Below, in pieces: positions 18,105-26,313 of a stretch of DNA of 64,000 nt. The notes under the pieces are model-generated. The model saw only the letters and a list, made by a program, of their open reading frames with translations, did no database searches and was not told the DNA's origin. This stretch comes from Thiomicrospira sp. ALE5 (GTDB lineage Bacteria; Pseudomonadota; Gammaproteobacteria; Thiomicrospirales; Thiomicrospiraceae): the NCBI RefSeq assembly GCF_900112445.1, contig NZ_FOYY01000003.1, positions 186,001-250,000 of the forward strand, read 5' to 3'. How positions within the stretch are numbered: the stretch's first letter is position 1; each line of letters begins with the position of its first letter. A program made the position numbers and the translations under genes.

Positions 18105-20027
18105 ATGTCTTTAAATCGTCGTGAGTTTTTACATGTAATGGCCGTAGCCGCTGCGGCAGGTATGTTACCTGCTGGTGCGCGTGCAATGGGTGGTAAGCCA
18201 CAAGAAGCAGATATTTCAATGTACGATATGCCAATGAAAGGCAATGTCCGTTTAATCCACACAACAGATAGTCACGCTCAGTTAAAACCTATTTTTTTCC
18301 GTGAACCGAATGTTAACCTTGGTGTAGGTGATGCGCATGGCCAACGCCCACACATCGTAGGTAAGAAACTACTGGAAAGCCTAGCTGAAAGCGGTGTTGA
18401 AATTAAAGAAGGTTCGCCTGAAGCTTATGCGTTTACCTATTTAGACTTTGATGCAGCAGCTAAAAAGTATGGCAAACTAGGCGGGTATGCCCATATCAAA
18501 ACACTACTAGATATGCTGCGTAAGCAAGCTGGCGGTCGTGAAAATACTATTTACATGGATGGTGGTGACACTTGGCATGGTTCTGCGACTGCGTTATGGA
18601 CACGTGGTATGGATATGGTTGAAGCGACTAATATTCTTGGCATGGACATCATGACAGGGCATTGGGAATTTACCTATACACAAGAAGAAGTGTTGCGTAA
18701 CTTACAAGCCTTTAATGGCGAATACATTTCTAACAATACGCGCCTTCGTGAAGATGCTTTGTTTGGTGATGAATACTATGAGTTGGCTGAAAAATATGGT
18801 CATGGATTGTATGATGAAGACAATTTACTGCCATTCAAGCCTTATACCATTAAAGAAGTCAATGGCAACCGCGTTGCAGTAATTGGTCAAACCTTCCCTC
18901 GTATGTCTAACGCGAACCCGATCGCCAACTTCCCAGACTGGTCATTCGGTTTACGTGAAGACGAGCTACAAGATACCGTTAACCATATTCAGGCTAATGA
19001 AAATGTGGCGGCCATTGTGGTGATTTCTCACAATGGTATGGACGTGGATATTAAAATGGCGGGTCGTGTATCAGGTATTGATGCTTTCTTTGGTGGTCAT
19101 ACGCATGATGGTATGCCTGCTCCGACTAAAGTACGTCGTCCTGATGGTGGTACTTGTTATGTTACCAATGCCGGATCTAACGGTAAGTTTGTCGGTGTAA
19201 TGGATTTAGACATCCAGAACGGTAAGTTGCAAGACGTCCATTATCGTTTGCTACCTGTTTTTGCAAACGTATTGCCTGCTGATCCAGAAATGCAAAACTA
19301 CATTGATGACTTGTATGCACGTAAGTATGATGAAAACGTCATTGAAGCGCGTAACCCGAAATACCGTGTAAACCAAGACCGTTTAGGCAAAACCTATGGT
19401 GAGATTCTGAACGAAGAATTGGCTGTTGCTGGTGATACCCTGTATCGTCGTGGTAACTTCATGGGAACTTGGGACCAAATCATCGTTAACGCCCTACGTG
19501 AAGAGCACAATGCACAAATCGCAATGTCTGCGGGTGTGCGTTGGGGTACTTCAGTTATGGCCGGTGAGATGATTACCATGGAGCGCGTGATGGATGAAAC
19601 CTCATTGACTTATGGCGAAACTTACCGTACAGAAATGACTGGCGCACAGCTTAAAGATATTTTTGAAGGCATTGCGGAAAACCTTTTTGTTATCGACCCT
19701 TATCTACAGTCGGGCGGTGACATGGTTCGTCTTGGTGGTATGGACTACACTATTGACCCGAACGAGGCATTGGGTAACCGTATTTCGAATATGGTTCTTG
19801 ATGACGGTACGCCAATCGAAATGAATAAAACCTATTCAGTGACTGGTTGGGCGCAGGTAGATCAAGTGGGCGAAGGTCGTCTAGTTTGGGATATCGTTGC
19901 AGATTATCTACGTCGTCAAGCTAAAGAAAACAATGGTGTTGTTAAGCTAGACAAAGTCAATCACCCAACCCTAGTGGGTGTGAGTAATGATCCAGGTTTG
20001 GCAGACTATGCCGGCAAGGTGATTTAA
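18105..20027 (+). CDS. soxB: thiosulfohydrolase SoxB
   Basis: SoxB hydrolyses the terminal sulfone of the SoxYZ-bound thiosulfate intermediate, releasing sulfate in the periplasm. The 640-residue protein starts with a Tat-type signal (NRREFLHVMAVAAAAGM) and has the dinuclear-manganese metallophosphatase motifs: Asp55-x-His57 (TTDSHAQLKP), GGDTWHGS (Asp155), GHWEFTY (185-191), SHN (308-310) and GGHTHDG (330-336). The GHWEFTY form is typical of SoxB and separates it from 5'-nucleotidases. No other sox gene is in the window; an isolated soxB is usual in Thiomicrospira relatives. GGAGAG precedes the ATG, and a terminator follows. Confidence 0.95.
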   Translation: MSLNRREFLHVMAVAAAAGMLPAGARAMGGKPQEADISMYDMPMKGNVRLIHTTDSHAQLKPIFFREPNVNLGVGDAHGQRPHIVGKKLLESLAESGVEIKEGSPEAYAFTYLDFDAAAKKYGKLGGYAHIKTLLDMLRKQAGGRENTIYMDGGDTWHGSATALWTRGMDMVEATNILGMDIMTGHWEFTYTQEEVLRNLQAFNGEYISNNTRLREDALFGDEYYELAEKYGHGLYDEDNLLPFKPYTIKEVNGNRVAVIGQTFPRMSNANPIANFPDWSFGLREDELQDTVNHIQANENVAAIVVISHNGMDVDIKMAGRVSGIDAFFGGHTHDGMPAPTKVRRPDGGTCYVTNAGSNGKFVGVMDLDIQNGKLQDVHYRLLPVFANVLPADPEMQNYIDDLYARKYDENVIEARNPKYRVNQDRLGKTYGEILNEELAVAGDTLYRRGNFMGTWDQIIVNALREEHNAQIAMSAGVRWGTSVMAGEMITMERVMDETSLTYGETYRTEMTGAQLKDIFEGIAENLFVIDPYLQSGGDMVRLGGMDYTIDPNEALGNRISNMVLDDGTPIEMNKTYSVTGWAQVDQVGEGRLVWDIVADYLRRQAKENNGVVKLDKVNHPTLVGVSNDPGLADYAGKVI

Positions 20028-20045
20028 TCATCGCGTAATCTAAAG

Positions 20046-20069
20046 AACCCAGCTTAGGCTGGGTTTTTT
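20046..20069 (+). terminator. rho-independent terminator after soxB
   Basis: An eight-base stem AACCCAGC / GCTGGGTT with a four-base loop is followed by TTTT. It lies 18 bases after the soxB stop. Confidence 0.85.
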
Positions 20070-20100
20070 GTTTCTGGACTTTCCTAACCAGGCCTGCTGA

Positions 20101-20129
20101 TTGTGTTTGTCAGTGGCATCCGCTATAAT
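20101..20129 (+). promoter_or_regulatory. candidate promoter of the SulP-usp operon
   Basis: A perfect -10 TATAAT (20124-20129) lies 17 bases after a weak TTGTGT (20101-20106). The only intergenic CAGGCCTG of the window (20089-20096) lies just upstream. The transcript would have a leader of about 120 bases; it is AT-rich and I see no riboswitch in it. Confidence 0.5.
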
Positions 20130-20253
20130 TCGTGCAGTTTTTAAATGCATTGGATTTTCTTGATCTGATCAAATTTAAACCCTTCATTCTTCTCTTGTTT
20201 GAAATAAAACATTTCAAAACATAATTTTTTATTTAATAAACGACGGGCTTTGT

Positions 20254-21747
20254 ATGTTGTTATCACAAAAAAAGAAAGACTGGTTTGGTAATGTCCGAGG
20301 TGATGTGCTAGCCGGTATCGTCGTCGCGTTGGCGTTAATTCCGGAAGCGATTGCGTTTTCGATTATCGCTGGTGTAGACCCGAAAGTCGGGTTATATGCC
20401 TCGTTTACGATTGCGGTTGTTATTGCCATAGTGGGCGGGCGTCCCGGAATGATCTCTGCTGCAACTGCTGCAACGGCTTTATTAATGATTAACCTGGTTA
20501 AGGATCATGGGCTTGAGTATTTATTGGCTGCGGGTATCTTAGCAGGCCTGCTGCAAATATTAGCCGGGTATCTCAGACTTGATCGTTTTATTAGTTTTAT
20601 TTCACGATCGGTGATGACGGGATTTTTAAACGCGCTGGCGATTTTAATTTTTATGTCCCAGCTACCGGAATTGACCAATGTAACCTGGCATGTCTACGCC
20701 TTAACCATTATAGGTTTATTTATTGTTTATTTATTTCCTTATATTCCAAAAATTGGTCAGATGCTGCCTTCACCGCTGGTGGTGATTATTGTGCTGACCG
20801 CTATTGTCTTAGCCATGGGTATCGACGTGCGTACAATTGGCGATTTAGGTGAATTACCTGATAGCCTACCGGTGTTTTTAATTCCAGATGTGCCGTTTAA
20901 TTTAGAAACGCTATGGATTATCTTGCCTTATTCTGCTGCTATTGCAATTGTAGGGTTACTTGAGTCTCTAATGACAGCGCAAGTGTTGGATGAGATGACC
21001 GATACCGATTCTGATAAAGCCCGTGAATGTAAAGGTCAGGGCGTGGCGAATATTGCATCTAACTTAACCGGTGGTATGGCAGGTTGTGCGATGATTGGCC
21101 AATCGGTTATCAATATTAAATCCGGCGGGCGTGGACGTTTATCGACCTTTACCGCGGGCGCGGTGTTACTCATTATGGTGGTGTTTGTGGCCGATTATTT
21201 AGCCGTCGTGCCCATGGCCGCCTTAGTAGCGATTATGATTATGGTATCCATCGGAACATTTAGCTGGGTATCCATCCCTGAAATGCGAACCAATCCTTTA
21301 TCAGCCACCGTTGTGATGCTGACAACCGTCATTGTTACGCTTTGGACGCATAACTTGGCCTTTGGTGTTATTTCAGGTGTGGTTTTAGCCGCATTATTTA
21401 TGGCTTATCGTATGACCGAACTTATGTCGATAGAATCAGCCTATAATGAAGCGACGAGTAGTCGAACCTATAGAGTAAAGGGTCAGATATTTTTTAATTC
21501 TGCGGAAAAGTTCATCAATCATTTTGACTATAAAGAAGCGCTTGATAAGGTGATCATTGATGTATCAGCGGCGCATTTCTGGGATATTAGTGCGGTTTAT
21601 GCGCTTGATAAAACCGTGATAAAGCTACGACGTGAAGGTGCAGATGTTGAGGTTATTGGATTAAATACAGCCAGTGCTGATTTGGTCGCTAAATACGCGG
21701 CACACCCTGATCCAAAAAAAGCTGAAAAATTCATGGGAGGTCATTGA
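20254..21747 (+). CDS. SulP/SLC26-family anion transporter with C-terminal STAS domain
   Basis: A 497-residue inner-membrane protein with about 12-14 hydrophobic segments (residues about 15-390), beginning with the SulP signature [19 protein letters not shown] and GLYASF, then a cytosolic STAS domain (about 415-490, [19 protein letters not shown]). The family moves sulfate, bicarbonate or other anions. In this organism type it could import bicarbonate for CO2 fixation or handle the sulfate produced by sulfur oxidation; sequence alone does not decide. Its stop overlaps the start of a universal stress protein gene, a recurring partner of SulP transporters. Confidence 0.92.
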   Translation: MLLSQKKKDWFGNVRGDVLAGIVVALALIPEAIAFSIIAGVDPKVGLYASFTIAVVIAIVGGRPGMISAATAATALLMINLVKDHGLEYLLAAGILAGLLQILAGYLRLDRFISFISRSVMTGFLNALAILIFMSQLPELTNVTWHVYALTIIGLFIVYLFPYIPKIGQMLPSPLVVIIVLTAIVLAMGIDVRTIGDLGELPDSLPVFLIPDVPFNLETLWIILPYSAAIAIVGLLESLMTAQVLDEMTDTDSDKARECKGQGVANIASNLTGGMAGCAMIGQSVINIKSGGRGRLSTFTAGAVLLIMVVFVADYLAVVPMAALVAIMIMVSIGTFSWVSIPEMRTNPLSATVVMLTTVIVTLWTHNLAFGVISGVVLAALFMAYRMTELMSIESAYNEATSSRTYRVKGQIFFNSAEKFINHFDYKEALDKVIIDVSAAHFWDISAVYALDKTVIKLRREGADVEVIGLNTASADLVAKYAAHPDPKKAEKFMGGH

Positions 21748-22613
21748 TGGAAAACCTGGCAAACAAGTGGGTGGTGGCGTGTATCGATCCATCTGTCACT
21801 GCTGATTCGGTGGTTGATGCGGCTGCATGGATCGCCCAGCAAGTCAACTCACCACTAGAACTATTACATAGCCTTGAGCACAGTATGCTATTAAATCACA
21901 TAGATCGCTCAGCCAGTTATCGTCCTAATATGCGTGAAGATTTGATGGACGACTTGTCGCAACAGGAACGAGCTGAAAGTAAACGTCTTATTGCACTGGG
22001 TAAGCAGATGCTAGACGCGCAAGTCGCGCGTTTAGCAATTTCAGACATTAAGAAAATCGCCACCAAGCAACGCCATGGCAATTTGGCGACTGCATTACAG
22101 GATATCGAAGCCGAAATTAGGGTGCTGGTTTTGGGTATGCGTGGAGAAGCGCATAGGGATCAAGAGCAGGGTATTGGCGAGCAACTAGAAGATACGATTC
22201 GGGCTATACACAAGCCCATTTATATTGTGAATGGGCAGTTTTCGATACCCAAAACACTCTTGTTGGCATACAACGATACGGAGGCAGCGCGAAAAGCATT
22301 ACGGTTTGTATGTGACAGTCCATTGTATGCAGATATCGACATTCATTTAGTCCATGTCAATAATAATCCACAAATTGGCCAGCCAATTCTAGATGCGGCA
22401 GCGATTTCATTATCAAAAGCAGGGCGACAGTATCAAGCAACGCTGTTAGCGGGGGACCCGCAAACAGCGTTATTAACCTATCAGCAAAGTAAGCAAATTG
22501 ATTTGATTGTCATGGGTGCCTTGACCCATGGTGCATTACATCAATTGTTTTTTGGTAGTTTAGCGTTAAAAGTATTACAACAAACCAAAACATCGGTACT
22601 GTTAATTCGCTAG
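21747..22613 (+). CDS. tandem universal stress protein (UspA family)
   Basis: A 288-residue cytosolic protein with two Usp domains. The second ends with the family's nucleotide-binding signature VMGALTHGALHQLFFGSLALKVL (from about residue 250), while the first has a degenerate version. ATG 21747 overlaps the SulP stop as TGATG and has GGGAGG upstream, so it is translationally coupled to the transporter. Such pairs suggest that the Usp protein senses ATP/energy state and modulates transport, but this is inference. It converges with the DUF5610 gene, overlapping it by four bases. Confidence 0.9.
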   Translation: MENLANKWVVACIDPSVTADSVVDAAAWIAQQVNSPLELLHSLEHSMLLNHIDRSASYRPNMREDLMDDLSQQERAESKRLIALGKQMLDAQVARLAISDIKKIATKQRHGNLATALQDIEAEIRVLVLGMRGEAHRDQEQGIGEQLEDTIRAIHKPIYIVNGQFSIPKTLLLAYNDTEAARKALRFVCDSPLYADIDIHLVHVNNNPQIGQPILDAAAISLSKAGRQYQATLLAGDPQTALLTYQQSKQIDLIVMGALTHGALHQLFFGSLALKVLQQTKTSVLLIR

Positions 22614-23290
22614 TTTACGGCAACTTTATCCATGTCACTTGTTTTAGCGGCGTCAGCTTCAGCGGCGTTCGCTAGTTTTTCAAGTTGTTGTGCGCGAAAG
22701 TCTTGTAAACCTTGTTGGACAAGTTGGTAGGTTTTATCGGCATTTTCTTTAATACTGCCATCAAATACATCAAACCCAGTAAGTAACTCGGTCGCTTGTT
22801 TAAATCCTTTTTCAATGCCACCGCCTACGACCTCCAAAAAACGATCTAAAACCGCTTCACCTTCTAAATCAGGATTCGCTTTTTTAAAGGCTTCAAACAT
22901 CGCTGTTGTGCCTAATACGATACGACTAGCGGTATTTTCTGGGGACCAATAATCCATTCCGCCTTGCTCAGCCAATTTTTCGGCGTTGATCGCATCAGGG
23001 CCTAAATCAGTTTCAAGTGCTTGATTGATTTGATCAATTGCTTCTTGGAATAAAATTTTAGATGCATTCTGCTCACCATTCGATTTATCACCAAATAGAT
23101 GTTGGATTATGCTCGCTTGTGCTTGAATACGCGCGGTTTCTTTAGTGACTTGTTGCTCAACACCACCAACATTCACCACCAAGCCGGGTGATGATTTATT
23201 TGATTTTTCATGTGCTTGGCTTAAACCTTTTTCTGGGTTCGTTTGTGCTGCATTAGGCATGGTTTTTGCCGCTGGATTGATCATGTTCAT
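22610..23290 (-). CDS. DUF5610-like protein
   Basis: A 226-residue soluble protein without a signal peptide. After a disordered, Asn/Lys-rich start, residues about 55-215 match the pattern I recall for DUF5610: AIDQINQALETDLGPDAI, SPENTASRIVLGTTAMFEAF, a VLDRFLEVVGGGIEKGF core and the closing helix NADKTYQLVQQGLQDFRAQQ. The function of the domain is unknown; such proteins are common in marine and polar-flagellated gammaproteobacteria. It stands alone, convergent with the SulP-usp operon and divergent from prfB. Confidence 0.8.
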   Translation of the reverse strand: MNMINPAAKTMPNAAQTNPEKGLSQAHEKSNKSSPGLVVNVGGVEQQVTKETARIQAQASIIQHLFGDKSNGEQNASKILFQEAIDQINQALETDLGPDAINAEKLAEQGGMDYWSPENTASRIVLGTTAMFEAFKKANPDLEGEAVLDRFLEVVGGGIEKGFKQATELLTGFDVFDGSIKENADKTYQLVQQGLQDFRAQQLEKLANAAEADAAKTSDMDKVAVN

Positions 23291-23349
23291 GTTGTTGTCC
23301 TCACCGGTTATTTACTTTAAATCTTTACGGCCAAACTCGTTGAATCCTT

Positions 23350-23378
23350 AGGACAAAATTGCAGAAAAGTGCTATGAT
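23350..23378 (+). promoter_or_regulatory. candidate promoter of prfB
   Basis: AGGACA (23350-23355) and TATGAT (23373-23378) are spaced by 17 bases; TG-C directly before the -10 makes it an extended -10 element. The site lies 32 bases before the prfB ATG. Confidence 0.6.
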
Positions 23379-23409
23379 GCGCGCTTTAAAATTTGTTGTG
23401 AAGCAGGGT

Positions 23410-24505
23410 ATGGAACTCAATCCAATTTATAATCGTATCGAAGATTATGCCAGTCGTAGCCTCGTGCTTAGGGGGTATCTTTGACTATGAAACCAAATCA
23501 GAACGCCTAATCGAAGTTTCACGTGAGCTTGAAGATCCTAAAATATGGGATAATCCAGAAAGAGCGCAAGCTCTGGGTAAAGAAAAAGTGCAACTGGATA
23601 AGATAGTTGGCACGCTTGATGAGCTGGCCGGTGGTTTAGACGCCTGTAAAGAATTGCTTGAAATGGCTGAAATGGACCAAGACGAAGCGATGGTTGCTGA
23701 AGTCGCATCAGAACTTGATCAATTCCAGTTAAAATTGGATGAGCTTGAGTTTCAGCGCATGTTCTCCGGTGAAATGGATGCCAATAACTGTTATGTAGAA
23801 ATCCAGTCTGGTTCTGGTGGCACCGAAGCGCAGGATTGGGCGAGTATGTTATTGCGGATGTATTTGCGCTGGATTGAATCTAAAGGTTTTAAAGCTGATG
23901 TATTAGAGGTGTCCGACGGCGAAGTCGCTGGTATAAAAGGCGCAACGATTCATGTGATGGGGGATTACGCCTATGGTTGGATGCGTACCGAAACCGGTGT
24001 GCATCGTTTGGTGCGTAAATCTCCGTTTGATTCCGGTAATCGCCGTCATACCTCGTTTGCATCGGTGTTTATTTCGCCGGAAGTGGATGATAATGTTGAG
24101 ATCGATATTAACCCAGCCGATCTTCGAATTGATGTCTATCGTGCCAGTGGCGCGGGTGGCCAGCACGTTAACAAAACCGAATCGGCGGTGCGGATTACCC
24201 ATTTGCCAACCAATACGGTGGTGCAGTGTCAAAATGGTCGCTCGCAGCATCAAAATAAGGATGAAGCTTTTAAGCAGCTACGTGCCAAGTTGTATGAACT
24301 GGAAATGCAAAAACGTAATAGTGAAAAGCAAACCCTTGAAGAATCCAAATCTGATATCGGTTGGGGCAGTCAAATTCGCTCGTATGTATTAGATTCTGGA
24401 CGGATTAAAGATTTGCGTACCAGTGTAGAAACCGGTAATACCACCGCCGTATTGGACGGCGATTTAGATCAGTTTATTGAAGCCAGCTTAAAAGCCGGAT
24501 TGTAA
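23410..24505 (+). CDS. prfB: peptide chain release factor 2, with programmed +1 frameshift
   Basis: RF2 ends translation at UGA and UAA codons. The first 24 codons start at ATG 23410 and end at CTT (23479-23481) followed by an in-frame TGA (23482-23484). The slippery site AGGGGGTATCTTTGAC is the same as in E. coli, with the internal Shine-Dalgarno-like AGGGGG. A +1 slip at CTT continues as GAC TAT GAA to the stop at 24505, giving a 364-residue protein. It has the usual stop-codon recognition region and the catalytic GGQ in [12 protein letters not shown]. When RF2 is scarce, ribosomes shift and make more of it. It is followed by the long palindrome before lysS. Confidence 0.97.
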
Positions 24506-24513
24506 TTGGATTA

Positions 24514-24672
24514 ACCATAGAGACGCGAAGTAGCTAAGTTTTTATAAGTTTTGTTAAGGTGCTTTCGCCTTGTGCCCCGACTCCTTCGGCTTTTTTCTGC
24601 GAAAAAAGAGGCGTCGCTGGAGCACAAAGGCTACGCACCTCACAAATTAAAAAATTTTCGTCTCTCTGTGGT
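24514..24672. repeat. 159-bp imperfect palindromic element (MITE/REP-like)
   Basis: The prfB-lysS gap is filled by an element whose two halves are imperfect reverse complements. The ends are ACCATAGAGACG (24514-24525) and CGTCTCTCTGTGGT (24659-24672). Inside, AGGTGC..CCTTGTGCCCCGAC on the left pairs with GTCGCTGGAGCACAAAGG..GCACCT on the right, around a TTTTTCTGCGAAAAAAG centre. It could form one long hairpin. Its terminal sequence belongs to the ACCACAGAGA-type dispersed repeats seen in many bacteria. Small ORFs inside it are by-products of the repeat. Confidence 0.7.
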
Positions 24673-24701
24673 AAAAAAACAGCCAAAATTAGGAATCTAT
24701 C

Positions 24702-26225
24702 ATGTCAGAACAGCAATCAACATCTTCAAACACGCCTGAGCTAGACGAAAACAAAATCATTGCCGAGCGCCGCGCCAAATTGGACGGTTTGCGTCAAACG
24801 GGTCAAGCCTATCCGAACACCTTCCGTCGTGATGTATTAGCGCAGGATTTACAAGATAGCTACGCTGGAAAAACCAAAGACGAATTAGCCGCGATGGAGC
24901 CAGTGCGCGTTAAGGTGGCCGGTCGTATGATGTTGCGTCGCATTATGGGTAAAGCCAGTTTTGCGACTTTGCAAGACATGAGTGGCCGCATTCAAGTGTA
25001 TGTTACCCGTGATGAACTGCCAGAAGGCTTCTATAACGAGCAGTTTAAAAAATGGGACTTGGGTGATATCGTTGGGGTAAGCGGCTATTTGTTTAAAACC
25101 AATACCGACGAGTTATCTATTCACGTTGAATCCATTGAATTGATTACCAAGTCACTACGTCCGCTGCCAGACAAGTTCCACGGCCTGCAAGACCAAGAAG
25201 TGCGTTATCGCCAGCGTTATTTGGATTTGATTATGTCTGAGCAAAGCCGCAAGACGTTTGAAGTGCGTTCCAAGGTTATTCACGCGATGCGCGAATTTTT
25301 TGTGCGCAAAGGGTTTATGGAAGTCGAAACCCCGATGATGCAAGTCATTCCCGGTGGCGCATCCGCCAAGCCGTTTGTCACCCATCATAATGCATTGGAT
25401 ATGCCGCTTTACTTGCGTATTGCGCCAGAGCTTTACTTGAAACGTTTGTTGGTCGGCGGCTTTGAAAAAGTGTTTGAAATCAACCGTAACTTCCGTAATG
25501 AAGGGCTATCAACCCGTCATAATCCGGAGTTTACCATGGTCGAGTTTTATGAAGCCTATGCCAACTATAACGACATGATGGATTACACCGAAGACATGTT
25601 TAAAGAACTGGCGCATTTGGTGTTAAATTCCGGTGAAGTGCCTTATCAAGGACAGGTGTTCCATTTCGATCAGCCGTTTGCGCGTATTCCGTTAAAGCAA
25701 TCGATTGCGATGTTTAACGAAGGTGTCAATGTCGATGATTTAGACGATATCGAATACTGCATCGCCTTGGCAGAAAAGCTGAAAATTGATATCAGGCCTG
25801 GTTATGGTTTGGGTAAAATCCAAACCGAAATTTTTGAAGAAACGGTTGAACATCGCCTAATGGATCCAACCTTTATCACCGAATACCCGGCAGAAGTGTC
25901 ACCTTTGGCACGCCGTAATGATGCCAATCCGTTTGTTACCGACCGTTTTGAGTTATTTATTGGTGGGCGTGAATTGGCGAACGGTTTCTCGGAGTTAAAC
26001 GATGCCGAAGACCAGGCGGAACGCTTTATGGAGCAAGTGCGCGCTAAAGAGTCGGGTGATGACGAAGCTATGCATTATGATGCCGACTTTATCACCGCGC
26101 TAGAACACGGCATGCCACCCGCTGCCGGACAGGGCATCGGGATTGACCGTTTAGTGATGCTATTCACCGACTCACCTTCAATTAAAGACGTGCTGCTGTT
26201 TCCGCACATGCGTCACCAAGGATAA
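24702..26225 (+). CDS. lysS: lysyl-tRNA synthetase, class II
   Basis: Charges tRNA-Lys with lysine. The 507-residue protein (E. coli 505) has an N-terminal OB-fold anticodon-binding domain (about 60-150) and a class II catalytic core with motif 1 ([20 protein letters not shown]), motif 2 ([21 protein letters not shown]) and motif 3 ([12 protein letters not shown] near the C-terminus). The pairing prfB-lysS is conserved across gammaproteobacteria, but here the two are separated by the long palindrome. One CAGGCCTG lies at 25793. A terminator follows. Confidence 0.98.
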   Translation: MSEQQSTSSNTPELDENKIIAERRAKLDGLRQTGQAYPNTFRRDVLAQDLQDSYAGKTKDELAAMEPVRVKVAGRMMLRRIMGKASFATLQDMSGRIQVYVTRDELPEGFYNEQFKKWDLGDIVGVSGYLFKTNTDELSIHVESIELITKSLRPLPDKFHGLQDQEVRYRQRYLDLIMSEQSRKTFEVRSKVIHAMREFFVRKGFMEVETPMMQVIPGGASAKPFVTHHNALDMPLYLRIAPELYLKRLLVGGFEKVFEINRNFRNEGLSTRHNPEFTMVEFYEAYANYNDMMDYTEDMFKELAHLVLNSGEVPYQGQVFHFDQPFARIPLKQSIAMFNEGVNVDDLDDIEYCIALAEKLKIDIRPGYGLGKIQTEIFEETVEHRLMDPTFITEYPAEVSPLARRNDANPFVTDRFELFIGGRELANGFSELNDAEDQAERFMEQVRAKESGDDEAMHYDADFITALEHGMPPAAGQGIGIDRLVMLFTDSPSIKDVLLFPHMRHQG

Positions 26226-26269
26226 ACCGAACAAGCGATTAATTTATATCTGTAAGTGTTACGCTCAAG

Positions 26270-26293
26270 CCCCAGTTTTCTGGGGTTTTTTTT
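26270..26293 (+). terminator. rho-independent terminator after lysS
   Basis: A six-base stem CCCCAG / CTGGGG with a four-base loop is followed by eight T. It lies 44 bases after the lysS stop and 21 before the tex start. Confidence 0.85.
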
Positions 26294-26313
26294 AACTATC
26301 AGGAGTAACTAGG

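Noticed and set aside
18105-20027. 5'-nucleotidase as the identity of the metallophosphatase-like protein
   Set aside because: The Tat signal, GHWEFTY motif and full-length agreement are those of SoxB.
24551-24744. Two overlapping short ORFs between prfB and lysS
   Set aside because: They lie within the long imperfect palindrome, have no ribosome site and resemble nothing; they are by-products of the repeat.
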